From Marivita sp965656765 (lineage in GTDB: Bacteria; Pseudomonadota; Alphaproteobacteria; Rhodobacterales; Rhodobacteraceae), in assembly GCF_965656765.1 (NCBI RefSeq), contig NZ_CBFHLV010000013.1, positions 1-64,000 of the forward strand: DNA of 64,000 nucleotides, written 5' to 3'. The position numbers and the translations under genes were made by a program. A model generated the notes under the pieces. It worked only from the letters and a program-made list of their open reading frames with translations, did no database searches and was not told the DNA's origin. Shown here piece by piece: positions 51,949-60,165 of the stretch (position 1 is its first letter; every line of letters begins with the position of its first letter).

Positions 51949-53199
51949 TCAAAGCATCCCCATCAATCGCGCCTTTTCACCCGGGTCGTCAGGGCGCGAA
52001 ATGGCAATCGCCAATTCTTCGAGCGATTGGATCGAATGCCCGGCACGGAAGCTGTCGACATGGGGCAGCATTGCACGAATACCGGTTGCCTTGGGCGCAA
52101 ACCCGTCCCAGCGCAGCAGCGGATTGAGCCAGATCAGACGGCGTGACGACAGATGCAACCGCTCCATTTCCTTTTCCAGCGCGCCCGCATCGTCGCGATC
52201 CAGACCGTCCGTGATCAAGAGCACAACGGCACCCTGCCCCATGACACGCCGTGACCAATCGCGGTTGAAGTCGTGCAAGCACTGGCCAATCCGTGTGCCG
52301 CCTTCCCAATCCTGCGCCTCTGCGCCAGCCGCTTTGAGCGCCGCATCCACATCGCGGGTTGCCAGATGCCGGGTAATGTTCGTCAGACGGGTTCCAAACG
52401 TAAAGGCGTGAACCTTGGCCCAGCCCGCGCCTTTTTCATTTGCCACGGCGTGCAGGAAATGCAGCACCATGCGGGAATACTGGCTCATCGAACCAGAGAT
52501 ATCGCAAAGCACAACAAGATTGGGCCAGCGCGGACGCGGCGTTTTGCGCGCAATCGAGCGGATCTCGCCGCCCTGCCGCATGGATTTCATCAGCGTGCGC
52601 CGGTAGTCCGCTTGTCTGCCCAATACCGACGCTTTGCCACGCCGCGACGGGATCGGTTTCACCGGTAGCGAAAGCCGCGCCAGCATGCGCTTGGCCTCGG
52701 CCACTTCGGCGGTGCTCATCTGTTCGAAATCCAGTGTGCGCAGTTTTTCCTCGGCACTCATGGTGAGGGTCGAGTTAATCTCGATTTCGGTGCCTTCTTC
52801 GGATTGCTCGTTCTCGGGCACCTCGGGCACCAGATCATCCAGCAACGCCTGTGCTGCGCGCTTTTCGCCAGATGCTGCGGCCTTTTCTTCCTGCACGCCG
52901 CGTATGGCGGGCAACATGAAGGACATCATGTGTTCAAGGTAACGCGGGTCGCGCCAGTAGAGACGAAAGACCTGCGCAAAGATCACACGGTGTTCGGGAC
53001 GGTTCACAAAGCAAGCGTGCAGCGTCCAGAAGAAATCCATCCGTTCGGTGAACCCTGCTGCCTCGACAGCGCGTATGGCGTCAATCACGCGGCCCGGGCC
53101 AATGGGCAGTCCTGCACGGCGCAAGGCGCGTGCGAAATGGATAACATTCTGCGCAAGACGGGGGTTATCTGGCAGCTCGAGAGGGATGTATTCGGCCAT
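51949..53199 (-). CDS. VWA domain protein, CoxE-like (416 aa)
   Basis: The C-terminal VWA domain contains the MIDAS-like VVLCDISGSMSQYSRMVLHFLH, then HAFTFGTRLTNITRHL and GTRIGQCLHDFNRDW. The N-terminal half is helical with an acidic segment (VPENEQSEEGTEIEI). CoxE-like VWA proteins pair with MoxR/CoxD AAA+ ATPases to insert metals or mature enzymes. The gene for such an ATPase is directly upstream (53261-54169), separated by a dispersed repeat. No CO dehydrogenase genes are nearby, so the client is unknown. Confidence 0.9.
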   Translation of the reverse strand: MAEYIPLELPDNPRLAQNVIHFARALRRAGLPIGPGRVIDAIRAVEAAGFTERMDFFWTLHACFVNRPEHRVIFAQVFRLYWRDPRYLEHMMSFMLPAIRGVQEEKAAASGEKRAAQALLDDLVPEVPENEQSEEGTEIEINSTLTMSAEEKLRTLDFEQMSTAEVAEAKRMLARLSLPVKPIPSRRGKASVLGRQADYRRTLMKSMRQGGEIRSIARKTPRPRWPNLVVLCDISGSMSQYSRMVLHFLHAVANEKGAGWAKVHAFTFGTRLTNITRHLATRDVDAALKAAGAEAQDWEGGTRIGQCLHDFNRDWSRRVMGQGAVVLLITDGLDRDDAGALEKEMERLHLSSRRLIWLNPLLRWDGFAPKATGIRAMLPHVDSFRAGHSIQSLEELAIAISRPDDPGEKARLMGML

Positions 53200-53210
53200 T
53201 ACATGGCCGA

Positions 53211-53258
53211 CCGGGGGCGCTGCCCCCGGACCCCCGGGATATATCTAAAACAAAGAAG
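53211..53258 (+). repeat. Dispersed Rhodobacterales-type intergenic repeat, copy B
   Basis: GGGGGCGCTGCCCCCGGACC, then CCCGGGATATAT, then ACAAAGAAG parallels copy A at 13861-13906 over its full length. It fills the whole spacer between the MoxR stop and the VWA start, and its GC palindrome could fold in the transcript. Confidence 0.65.
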
Positions 53259-53260
53259 AT

Positions 53261-54169
53261 TCATGCGGGTTCGAGCGAAGCCTTGGCTTCGTCGAGCAGG
53301 CGTTTGGCCTCGGAGCCTTGCAGTTTCTGAATGTCATCCTGATACTTCAGAACTGCGCCCAACGTGTCCGAGATCACCTCTGGCGACAGGTCGATCACAT
53401 CGAGCGCCAACAGGCATTTTGCCCAATCGATGGTTTCGGCCACGCCCGGCTTCTTAAAGATATCCTCGGTGCGCAGTCGCTGCACAAAGGCCACGATTTC
53501 GCGGCTCAAAGTGGCGGACGCTTCAGGAGCACGCGCGTTCAGAATGTCGAGTTCACGATCAAAATCCGGGTAATCGACCCAATGATAAAGACAGCGGCGT
53601 TTCAGGGCGTCATGCACTTCACGGGTGCGATTGGAGGTCAGAATGACAATGGGGGGCTCTGGCGCCTTGATTGTCCCCAGCTCTGGGATCGTGACCTGAA
53701 AGTCGGACAACGCTTCCAGCAAGAACGCCTCGAACGGTTCGTCCGTACGGTCCAGTTCATCGATCAATAGCACGGGGGGGCCGTTTTCATCGGGGCGCAT
53801 TGCCTCAAGCAGCGGACGTTCCACAAGGAAGTCCGCGCTGAAAAGTTCGCGTTGCAACATCTCGCGGTCGGCATTGCCCGACGCTTCGGCTGTGCGGATG
53901 GCAATCATCTGCGCCGGAAAGTTCCATTCGTAGACCGCACTTGAGGCATCAAGACCTTCGTAACACTGTAGCCGGATCAGTTTGCGCCCCAAAGAAGCGG
54001 CCAGAGCTTTGGCAATTTCAGTTTTTCCAACACCCGCCTCGCCCTCAAGGAACAGTGGGCGGCCCAGTTTCAGCGACAAAAACACAACCGTGGCAAGCGC
54101 CCGTCCACAGACATAGCCTGTGTCGGCAAGCATGGATTGAACGGCGTCGATACTTTCGGGTGTCTGCAT
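53261..54169 (-). CDS. MoxR family AAA+ ATPase, CoxD-like (302 aa)
   Basis: Walker A GEAGVGKTEIAKAL, Walker B VLLIDELDRTDEPFEAFLLEAL, sensor 1 VILTSNRTREVHDALKRRC and a C-terminal lid domain. MoxR ATPases act as chaperones with VWA partners in enzyme maturation. ATG 54169 (MQTPESIDAVQSML) gives the usual N-terminus. Directly upstream of the VWA gene; the two form a MoxR-VWA pair, and the client lies elsewhere in the genome. Confidence 0.93.
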   Translation of the reverse strand: MQTPESIDAVQSMLADTGYVCGRALATVVFLSLKLGRPLFLEGEAGVGKTEIAKALAASLGRKLIRLQCYEGLDASSAVYEWNFPAQMIAIRTAEASGNADREMLQRELFSADFLVERPLLEAMRPDENGPPVLLIDELDRTDEPFEAFLLEALSDFQVTIPELGTIKAPEPPIVILTSNRTREVHDALKRRCLYHWVDYPDFDRELDILNARAPEASATLSREIVAFVQRLRTEDIFKKPGVAETIDWAKCLLALDVIDLSPEVISDTLGAVLKYQDDIQKLQGSEAKRLLDEAKASLEPA

Positions 54170-54321
54170 GGGGCGCTCCTCTGTCACTGGCCTTGCTGCC
54201 CTGTGCGTGCCCCAAAGGTCAATAGCGCCAAGGTCGCAAGCGGTGGCCTCGAATTGACGCCCCCTGCCCGACCTGACAGAGTTCGTCTGGTAAATTTCAA
54301 AGTGCACAAGGCCCTATTCGC

Positions 54322-55377
54322 GTGATCCTGACCGCTGTTCTGTGTGTCCGCAACGAGGCGGCGTTCTTGCTGGATTGGCTTGCCTGGCACCACAGTGTGG
54401 GCGTTACCGATTTTGTCGTTGTGTCGAACGATTGTGACGATGGCACGGACATAATGCTCGACCGGCTTGAGACGATGGGTTGGTTGACCCACATCCGAAA
54501 CGCAGCCCCCTACGGCAAAGGCGGGATACAGTTCAGCGGTCTGAAACTGGCTAAAAAGACCGACGCGGTGCAGCGCGCAGACTGGCTGCTGACGTTGGAT
54601 ATCGACGAGTTTGTGAATGTTCATGTCGGCGACCGGACCTTGCCAGAGCTGATCGGCGCATTGCCGGATGCGACAGCAATCACGTTGACTTGGCGCAATT
54701 TTGGCAATGCCGGTGTGGTGGCCTATGAGGACACGCCCCTGCCGTTACAATTCAGCCGCGCAGCACCACACCGAATGCCGTGGCCCTGGCGCGCGGCGAT
54801 GTTCAAAACGCTGTATAGAAACGATAAAACCTATCGTGACCTTGGTGTGCACCGGCCACGCAACCCGGTTGAGGATCGGCTTTCAGAGGCGCGTTGGTAC
54901 GATGGCGAGGGCCGTGTCTTGCCGCCAGAGATGACCACGGGCCGCATCTTTTCCGACTACCGGGTGCCGCAGCATGGGCTGGTGCAGTTGAACCATTATC
55001 CGCTTGGCGCGATGGAAAGCTACGTGCTGAAATCCGACCGCGGCCGTGCGGTACACAGCGCGGATCGGCTGGGTTTAGATTACTGGGTGGAGCGCAATCT
55101 CAATACGGACGAAGACCGCTCGGCGATACAGCTTTGGGACCGGGCGTCGCCGATCCGACAGGCCTTGGCCGACGATCCTGATTTGGCGGGCCTTCACCGG
55201 GAAGCGGTTTCATGGCGCAAAGCGCGATTTGAGGTTCTGTTGCAAGACAACACCTATCGCGACCTGTTCGGGAGGCTGATGATGACATCACCTTCGCACC
55301 CGCTTCCAACTTCTGCTGCAGCACAGCTCACACAGTTTGCGCAACGCGCGCCAAAGCCGGACGTGGAAACTTCATAG
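54322..55377 (+). CDS. Glycosyltransferase family 2-like protein (351 aa)
   Basis: Starts ILTAVLCVRNEAAFLLDWLAWHHSVGVTDFVVVSNDCDDGT, with LLTLDIDEFVNVHVG as the DxD metal motif, then FKTLYRNDKTYRDLGVHRPRNP and LNHYPLGAMESYVLKSDRGRAV. Resembles the Glyco_tranf_2_4 (GT2/GT92-like) group used for polysaccharide or glycolipid synthesis. GTG 54322 is the start. Donor and acceptor unknown; no linked polysaccharide cluster. Confidence 0.85.
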   Translation: MILTAVLCVRNEAAFLLDWLAWHHSVGVTDFVVVSNDCDDGTDIMLDRLETMGWLTHIRNAAPYGKGGIQFSGLKLAKKTDAVQRADWLLTLDIDEFVNVHVGDRTLPELIGALPDATAITLTWRNFGNAGVVAYEDTPLPLQFSRAAPHRMPWPWRAAMFKTLYRNDKTYRDLGVHRPRNPVEDRLSEARWYDGEGRVLPPEMTTGRIFSDYRVPQHGLVQLNHYPLGAMESYVLKSDRGRAVHSADRLGLDYWVERNLNTDEDRSAIQLWDRASPIRQALADDPDLAGLHREAVSWRKARFEVLLQDNTYRDLFGRLMMTSPSHPLPTSAAAQLTQFAQRAPKPDVETS

Positions 55378-55477
55378 ACTCCCCAGTATTTTGGCTCAAT
55401 TCTGCCAAGATCCTCCGATACGCCTTGCACCCAATAAGACCTGTCAACAGGCATGAAACAATGAGGACACGCTGACC

Positions 55478-56428
55478 ATGCAGGACGGACTCGAGCCATA
55501 TACACTCACTTTAAGCGACCTAAGTCCGGCGCAATGGCTGGAGGAGATGCAGGAGCTTGGGGATGCCTGTGGGTTCTTTGAACCTTTGGGCAACCATCAC
55601 AATGCCGCCTTTATTGAAAAAGGCGATACGCTTTTGGTTAGCTTCGAATCCCTGCCCGCAATCCAAGCTCTGTCCGAAGATGCACGTCCGATCGGGTTTG
55701 ATTTGGCCAAAGCGCAGGATTGGTCCTGCCTGACGGTGATCTGCAACCGAGACACATGGTTCCGCGCGGGCGAGGTGTATGGCTTTTTCGATCAGTTGAC
55801 CGATGACGGTTTTTTCGAAGATTTCGACCGCGTGATCTTTTTCGGCGCGGGCCCCTGTGGCTATGCCGCCTGCGCGTTTTCGGTGGCTGCACCCGGTGCA
55901 ACTGTGATCGCGCTCGAGCCGCAGGCGACGCTTGATCCGCGTATGACGGAATGGGACGACCGGTTTGTTCATATGCGCAAGACCAATTTCACGGACCGCT
56001 ACGGCTATGCGCCCGACATGCTTGAGGCCGCAAAGGCGGCTTACGTGATGTATGATCCCGATGATCGGCTCGGTGCTATGCATGCAGCCCTCTTCGAACG
56101 TGCTGGCACAAAGCGGTTCCGCGCACGGTATCTTGGTGGCGGGATGCAGTCTCACCTGAACCAGATGGGTGTGCTTGAAACACTCGTCACCCATGCTGCC
56201 GAGGGCACGCTGGACGACAGGTTGTTCGCCGAGTTGTATCGCAAACGGCGCGAGCATGTTCTTTACTGCAAAAAGCTGTTCAGCGTTATCGAGGCGCAGG
56301 ATCGTCCAGCAATGGCGGAAGCGGTTTGTAATTACATTGTCGAATCGTTTGGAGCGCCACGTTATCGGCGCAAGCTCAAGGCGCTGCGGCAGGCACGTCA
56401 GGGCGTCGCCGAAAGCGTCGAAGGCTAG
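55478..56428 (+). CDS. Conserved hypothetical protein (316 aa), sometimes named PAPS reductase in related genomes
   Basis: Ribosome-binding site GAGGACACG precedes ATG 55478. Central segment VIFFGAGPCGYAACAFSVAAPGATVIALEPQATLDP looks like a Rossmann or alpha/beta-hydrolase-type nucleophile region; YVMYDPDDRLGAMHAALFE follows, and the C-terminus is helical (FAELYRKRREHVLYCKKLFSVIE). I see none of the PAPS reductase signature (KRTECG type), so that name is not supported here. No signal peptide. Neighbour of a glycosyltransferase and pyrC; function unknown. Confidence 0.8.
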   Translation: MQDGLEPYTLTLSDLSPAQWLEEMQELGDACGFFEPLGNHHNAAFIEKGDTLLVSFESLPAIQALSEDARPIGFDLAKAQDWSCLTVICNRDTWFRAGEVYGFFDQLTDDGFFEDFDRVIFFGAGPCGYAACAFSVAAPGATVIALEPQATLDPRMTEWDDRFVHMRKTNFTDRYGYAPDMLEAAKAAYVMYDPDDRLGAMHAALFERAGTKRFRARYLGGGMQSHLNQMGVLETLVTHAAEGTLDDRLFAELYRKRREHVLYCKKLFSVIEAQDRPAMAEAVCNYIVESFGAPRYRRKLKALRQARQGVAESVEG

Positions 56429-56460
56429 CTTTGACGCGGCCTGCGTGCTAGTCGGCTGGC

Positions 56461-57501
56461 ATGACAGATACGCTTACCATCAAGACACCCGATGATTGGC
56501 ACCTGCACCTGCGCGATGGCGCAATGCTGCGCGCCGTGGCCGCTGAATCTGCCCGCCATTTTGCGCGCGCGATCATCATGCCCAACCTTGTCCCCCCGGT
56601 TGTCACAGGGGCACATGCTGCGGAGTATCGCGACAGGATTCTGGCCGCTCTGCCCGAGGGCGCGGATTTCACCCCCCTGATGACGCTATATCTGACCGAG
56701 GATACCGACCCGGACGATCTGGCGCGTGCCCATGCCGATGGATTGATCACTGCCGTCAAACTCTACCCTGCCGGGGCCACAACCAATTCGGCGTCCGGTG
56801 TGGCGAATTTCGACAGAGTCCGCCCGGTTCTGGAAAAGATGGCCGAGATTGGCTGTCCGCTTTGTGTGCATGGCGAAGTAACCGACAGCGAGATCGACAT
56901 TTTCGACCGCGAGGCGGTGTTCATCGAACGTGTGCTTGATCCGATCCGCCGTGCAACGCCCGGTTTGCGCGTCGTGATGGAGCACATCACGACGATGCAA
57001 GGTGTCGAATACGCCTCTGAGGGTGGCCCCGAACTTGGGGCGACAATCACCACGCATCACCTTGTAATCAATCGCAACCATATCCTCGCTGGGGGGATCA
57101 AACCGCATTATTACTGCTTGCCGGTAGCGAAACGCGAGGAACACCGCCTTGCGCTGCGCCGCGCAGCAACCAGTGGTGATCCGACCTTCTTTCTGGGTAC
57201 GGACAGCGCGCCGCATACTGATGCGAACAAGCTGTTGCCTTGCGGCTGCGCGGGTTGCTTTACCGCGACAAACACACTGTCAATCCTTGCCGAGGTGTTC
57301 GAGGCTGAAGGCACACTTGACCGTCTCGAGTCATTCACCAGCATCAATGGTCCAAAGTTCTATCGCCTGCCGATGAACGAGAAAACCATTACCCTGACGA
57401 AAGGCGATCCGGTCGAATACCCTTCACATATCGACACTGACGACGGCCCGGTTACGATGTTTGATCCGATGATGCCACTTCATTGGCGCGTCACCCGGTA
57501 G
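56461..57501 (+). CDS. pyrC: Dihydroorotase, class II type (346 aa)
   Basis: Cyclises carbamoyl aspartate in pyrimidine synthesis. Zinc ligands in DDWHLHLRDGAML, carboxylated Lys in ITAVKLYPAGATTNS, CVHGEVTD, MEHITT and FFLGTDSAPH. Full length. In many Rhodobacterales pyrC and pyrE are close together; here the 3.8-kb puc region lies between them. Confidence 0.96.
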   Translation: MTDTLTIKTPDDWHLHLRDGAMLRAVAAESARHFARAIIMPNLVPPVVTGAHAAEYRDRILAALPEGADFTPLMTLYLTEDTDPDDLARAHADGLITAVKLYPAGATTNSASGVANFDRVRPVLEKMAEIGCPLCVHGEVTDSEIDIFDREAVFIERVLDPIRRATPGLRVVMEHITTMQGVEYASEGGPELGATITTHHLVINRNHILAGGIKPHYYCLPVAKREEHRLALRRAATSGDPTFFLGTDSAPHTDANKLLPCGCAGCFTATNTLSILAEVFEAEGTLDRLESFTSINGPKFYRLPMNEKTITLTKGDPVEYPSHIDTDDGPVTMFDPMMPLHWRVTR

Positions 57502-58111
57502 GCCCTTGCCACCATACCCATTCGATAAACATAGCGACAGAAACCCGTTGCGGCGCGGGGTTTCGCTGCATCACGTTCAATGGCAAACCGGCGCTGCGGA
57601 CATTTGTCTTTGCCCGGCAAAAGTCAAAGGTGATGCATATGTCTTGCGCAGCCATTACCTTGAATAGGTGGCGGCAATCGATCCGATCCCTAGCCTAAAT
57701 TTCTGGGGTCGGACGCGGAGCCTATGCAGTTATCAGTCCTCGGCTTTGACCTGCGGCAAAAGCGCAAACCCAGCGCAGCCGCCAAGAGAATCAGTCCTTT
57801 CGCCCAATAATCTGGCATGACGCCTGATTTAAATGCATGGTTTTTGAGCTTTTATCGCCGCTGACATGACGCGCAAGACATTGAAACTCCTAACAAACAC
57901 TGACGCATCTGTGGCTATGTGATCGCATGACTAGAGTGTAAACTTAAGATTACAATTGCCAGTGTCAGTTTTTTATTACACACTCACCCCAAAGGTATAC
58001 CATAGGTTTCTGATCGGCTCTCTAAGGGGTGCAGGCCGATCATCCCGGGCTTTGTGCCCATTCGTTGCGCGCTCCGACCCAAACTTGAACAAACCGTAAG
58101 GAGGGGTTCAA
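57502..58111 (+). other. Spacer of 610 nt upstream of pucB: puc control region
   Basis: No supported gene. A 42-codon minus-strand frame at 57690-57818 (MPDYWAKGLILLAAALGLRF...) was seen but has no supporting evidence. The right third is AT-rich and holds the tandem TGT-N12-ACA sites (57937-57980) and the pucB ribosome-binding site (AAGGAGGGG at 58098-58106). A long untranslated leader of over 100 nt is implied. Confidence 0.6.
57937..57980 (+). promoter_or_regulatory. Tandem PpsR/CrtJ-type operators of the puc promoter
   Basis: Site 1, 57937-57954: TGT-AAACTTAAGATT-ACA. Site 2, 57963-57980: TGT-CAGTTTTTTATT-ACA. Both match the TGT-N12-ACA consensus exactly and are separated by 8 bp, the spacing known for cooperative CrtJ/PpsR binding. 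They lie 130-175 nt before pucB. Oxygen- and light-dependent repression follows from family knowledge. Confidence 0.85.
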
Positions 58112-58270
58112 ATGATCTCAGACGATGAAGACAAGGTATGGCCGACAGGTCTGACCTTGAAGGAAGCTGAAGAAGTCCACAGCTACCTGATCGATGGAAC
58201 ACGTGTATTCGGTGCGATTGCACTGCTCGCGCACTTCCTTGTTGCCGTATCCACTCCGTGGCTTGGATAA
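58112..58270 (+). CDS. pucB: Light-harvesting complex 2 beta polypeptide (52 aa)
   Basis: Begins MISDDEDKVWPTGLTLKEAE and ends ALLAHFLVAVSTPWLG, near-identical in layout to Rhodobacter PucB. His41 is the expected B850-type bacteriochlorophyll ligand; His23 and Arg31 lie at the B800 and carotenoid end. One membrane helix (residues ~32-50). A strong ribosome-binding site (AAGGAGGGG) precedes it. The gene is followed by pucA after 12 nt. Confidence 0.97.
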   Translation: MISDDEDKVWPTGLTLKEAEEVHSYLIDGTRVFGAIALLAHFLVAVSTPWLG

Positions 58271-58282
58271 GGGAGTCCCAGC

Positions 58283-58603
58283 ATGAATAACGCAAAAATG
58301 TGGCTCGTTGTCCCCCCTGCGGTGGGCGTACCTGTCTTCCTTGGTGCAGTTGCCGTTGGCTCTTTTGCCGTACACGTCGCTGTGCTCAGCAACACGTCGT
58401 GGGTTGCAGATTTTCTGTCCGGTCAGGAACTTGGTTCCGGTGACATGGCAGCAGCCTCGATGATCGCTCCCGAGGCGAACACCGCCAAGGCAAGTTATGC
58501 CGTTCCACAGGCTGATGGGTCACTTGCAGTGACCATCATTCTGCCAGACGGCACATCAACCCAAGCGCTGATACAGCCGCAGAACCTACAGCCTGAATTG
58601 TAG
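58283..58603 (+). CDS. pucA: Light-harvesting complex 2 alpha polypeptide, blue-shift type, with C-terminal extension (106 aa)
   Basis: Aligns without gaps to Rhodobacter PucA over residues 1-47: MNNAKMWLVV, helix 14-36, bacteriochlorophyll ligand His31, and SNTSWVADFLSG. Positions 44-45, normally Tyr-Tyr or Tyr-Trp in B800-850 antennae, are Phe-Leu as in B800-820 complexes, because loss of hydrogen bonds to the B850 acetyl groups shifts absorption to the blue. Usual PucA length is 54-60; here ~50 extra residues follow (residues ~55-106), polar and Pro/Ala/Thr rich, predicted periplasmic. Ribosome-binding site GGGAG upstream. Confidence 0.95.
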   Translation: MNNAKMWLVVPPAVGVPVFLGAVAVGSFAVHVAVLSNTSWVADFLSGQELGSGDMAAASMIAPEANTAKASYAVPQADGSLAVTIILPDGTSTQALIQPQNLQPEL

Positions 58604-58617
58604 GTCAAACGTTTCAG

Positions 58618-58653
58618 TGTGGACCCGGCCGTGTTCAACACGTTGGGTCCACA
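58618..58653 (+). promoter_or_regulatory. Nested hairpin after pucA (mRNA stabiliser or attenuator)
   Basis: TGTGGACCC (58618-58626) pairs with GGGTCCACA (58645-58653), a perfect 9-bp stem, and GTGTT/AACAC (58631-58641) pair inside it. No T-run follows, so it fits the intercistronic stem-loops that protect antenna mRNA and keep pucBA in excess over pucC. A second stem, CCAGAGT (58658-58664) / ACTCTGG (58695-58701), lies between it and pucC. Confidence 0.7.
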
Positions 58654-58722
58654 TCACCCAGAGTCCAGCCGGTTCCGGGCTCTGACAGGGCCCAACTCTG
58701 GCTTTGATTGAGGTGTTCCGGA

Positions 58723-60165
58723 ATGTTCGACTACCGTCGCATCGTTCTTACAAAATTGGCCACGATCGGCCCCCGCTACCTGCCCTTTGCGGATGTCGGG
58801 TCCGAAAACGTGCCGCTGGCGCGCCTGCTGCGATTGTCATTGTTCCAAATGACTGTCGGGATGGCGCTGGTTTTGCTGGTTGGAACACTTAACCGCGTAA
58901 TGATTGTCGAATTGTCGGTGCCTGCCAGCCTCGTTGGAACGATGCTGGCCCTTCCCATTGTCTTCGCGCCCTTCCGCGCTCTGATCGGATTCAAGTCCGA
59001 CACCTATAAATCCGCGCTGGGTTTGCGACGGCTGCCTTATATTTGGAAAGGCACGCTGTACCAGTTCGGTGGTTTTGCCATCATGCCCTTCGCCCTGCTG
59101 GTCCTGTCCGGCTATGGCGAAGCCTTCGATGCCCCGCGATGGATCGGATACAGCTCTGCGGGGCTTTCCTTCCTGCTGGTCGGCGCAGGTGTACACATGG
59201 TGCAGACCGTAGGCCTTGCCCTCGCAACCGATCTTGTTGACGAAGCGGACCAGCCCAAAGTGGTTGGGCTGATGTATGTGATGCTCTTGTTCGGCATGGT
59301 CCTAAGCGCGATTATTTACGGCACAATGCTTGAAACCTACTCGCCGGGCCGCCTGATTCAGGTCATCCAAGGCACAGCGGTGGTGACAGTCGCACTCAAT
59401 TTCTTGGCCATGTGGAAACAAGAGGCGCGCGACCGCGTACGCGCCCAAGCAATGGCCATCGCCCCCGATATCGCTTTTCGCGATGCTTGGGGGCAGCTTG
59501 TCCAGAACGCTGGAATGCTACGGCTTCTGCTGGTCATAGCGCTTGGCACCTTTGGGTTCGGAATGGCCGATGTGCTGCTTGAACCTTATGGCGGCGAGGC
59601 GCTTGGCCTATCGGTGGCCAGCACCACCAAACTGACCGCGCTATTGGCTGGAGGCACCTTGATCGGGTTCGGCATCGCGTCGCGCGTCCTCAGCACAGGC
59701 GGTCGGCCATCAACAACATCCCTGATTGGTGCCTTAATCGGCATTCCCGGCTTCATCGCCATTATCGCGTCGGCCTATGGCGGTGGCATTTATGCCTTCC
59801 TGGCCGGAACGCTTTTGATCGGGATGGGTGCCGGGCTGTTTGGACATTCGACACTGACCGCAACAATGCGCGCTGCACCCAAGGATAAGATTGGCCTCGC
59901 GCTTGGCGCCTGGGGCAGCGTTCAGGCCACTGCGGCCGGGGTCGGCATGGCCTTGGCCGGATGGGTACGTGACATCATCGTGGCACTACCGCAAGACGCC
60001 AATGGTCTTTCGGTGGAAACGCCCTACAACATAGTATTCTCCATGGAGATCGGCTTTCTCGTTCTAGCTGTCTTCATCGCCCTCCCGCTTGCGGCACGGG
60101 GCGGATTCACTCAGACCGCACGCCCTGCGGCACATACGCAATCCAACCCGGTGGAGGCACCATGA
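58723..60165 (+). CDS. pucC: LH2 assembly protein PucC, BCD family major facilitator (480 aa)
   Basis: Twelve-helix MFS-fold protein required for LH2 assembly, thought to deliver or handle bacteriochlorophyll. Characteristic stretches: LLRLSLFQMTVGMALVLLVGTLNRVMIVEL, LRRLPYIWKGTLYQFGGFAIMPFALL, GVHMVQTVGLALATDLVDE and VGLMYVMLLFGMVLSAIIYG. ATG 58723 with GAGG upstream is preferred to the TTG at 58708. The stop overlaps the next ATG (ATGA), coupling it to the repeat protein. Located in puc, so PucC rather than LhaA. Confidence 0.95.
   Translation: MFDYRRIVLTKLATIGPRYLPFADVGSENVPLARLLRLSLFQMTVGMALVLLVGTLNRVMIVELSVPASLVGTMLALPIVFAPFRALIGFKSDTYKSALGLRRLPYIWKGTLYQFGGFAIMPFALLVLSGYGEAFDAPRWIGYSSAGLSFLLVGAGVHMVQTVGLALATDLVDEADQPKVVGLMYVMLLFGMVLSAIIYGTMLETYSPGRLIQVIQGTAVVTVALNFLAMWKQEARDRVRAQAMAIAPDIAFRDAWGQLVQNAGMLRLLLVIALGTFGFGMADVLLEPYGGEALGLSVASTTKLTALLAGGTLIGFGIASRVLSTGGRPSTTSLIGALIGIPGFIAIIASAYGGGIYAFLAGTLLIGMGAGLFGHSTLTATMRAAPKDKIGLALGAWGSVQATAAGVGMALAGWVRDIIVALPQDANGLSVETPYNIVFSMEIGFLVLAVFIALPLAARGGFTQTARPAAHTQSNPVEAP

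Noticed and set aside
57690..57818. Minus-strand 42-codon frame in the puc control region (MPDYWAKGLILLAAALGLRF...)
   Set aside because: One hydrophobic stretch but no ribosome-binding site, no recognised homology, and short enough to occur by chance.
58708..58722. TTG start for pucC
   Set aside because: ATG 58723 lies at normal distance from GAGG and gives the expected N-terminus.
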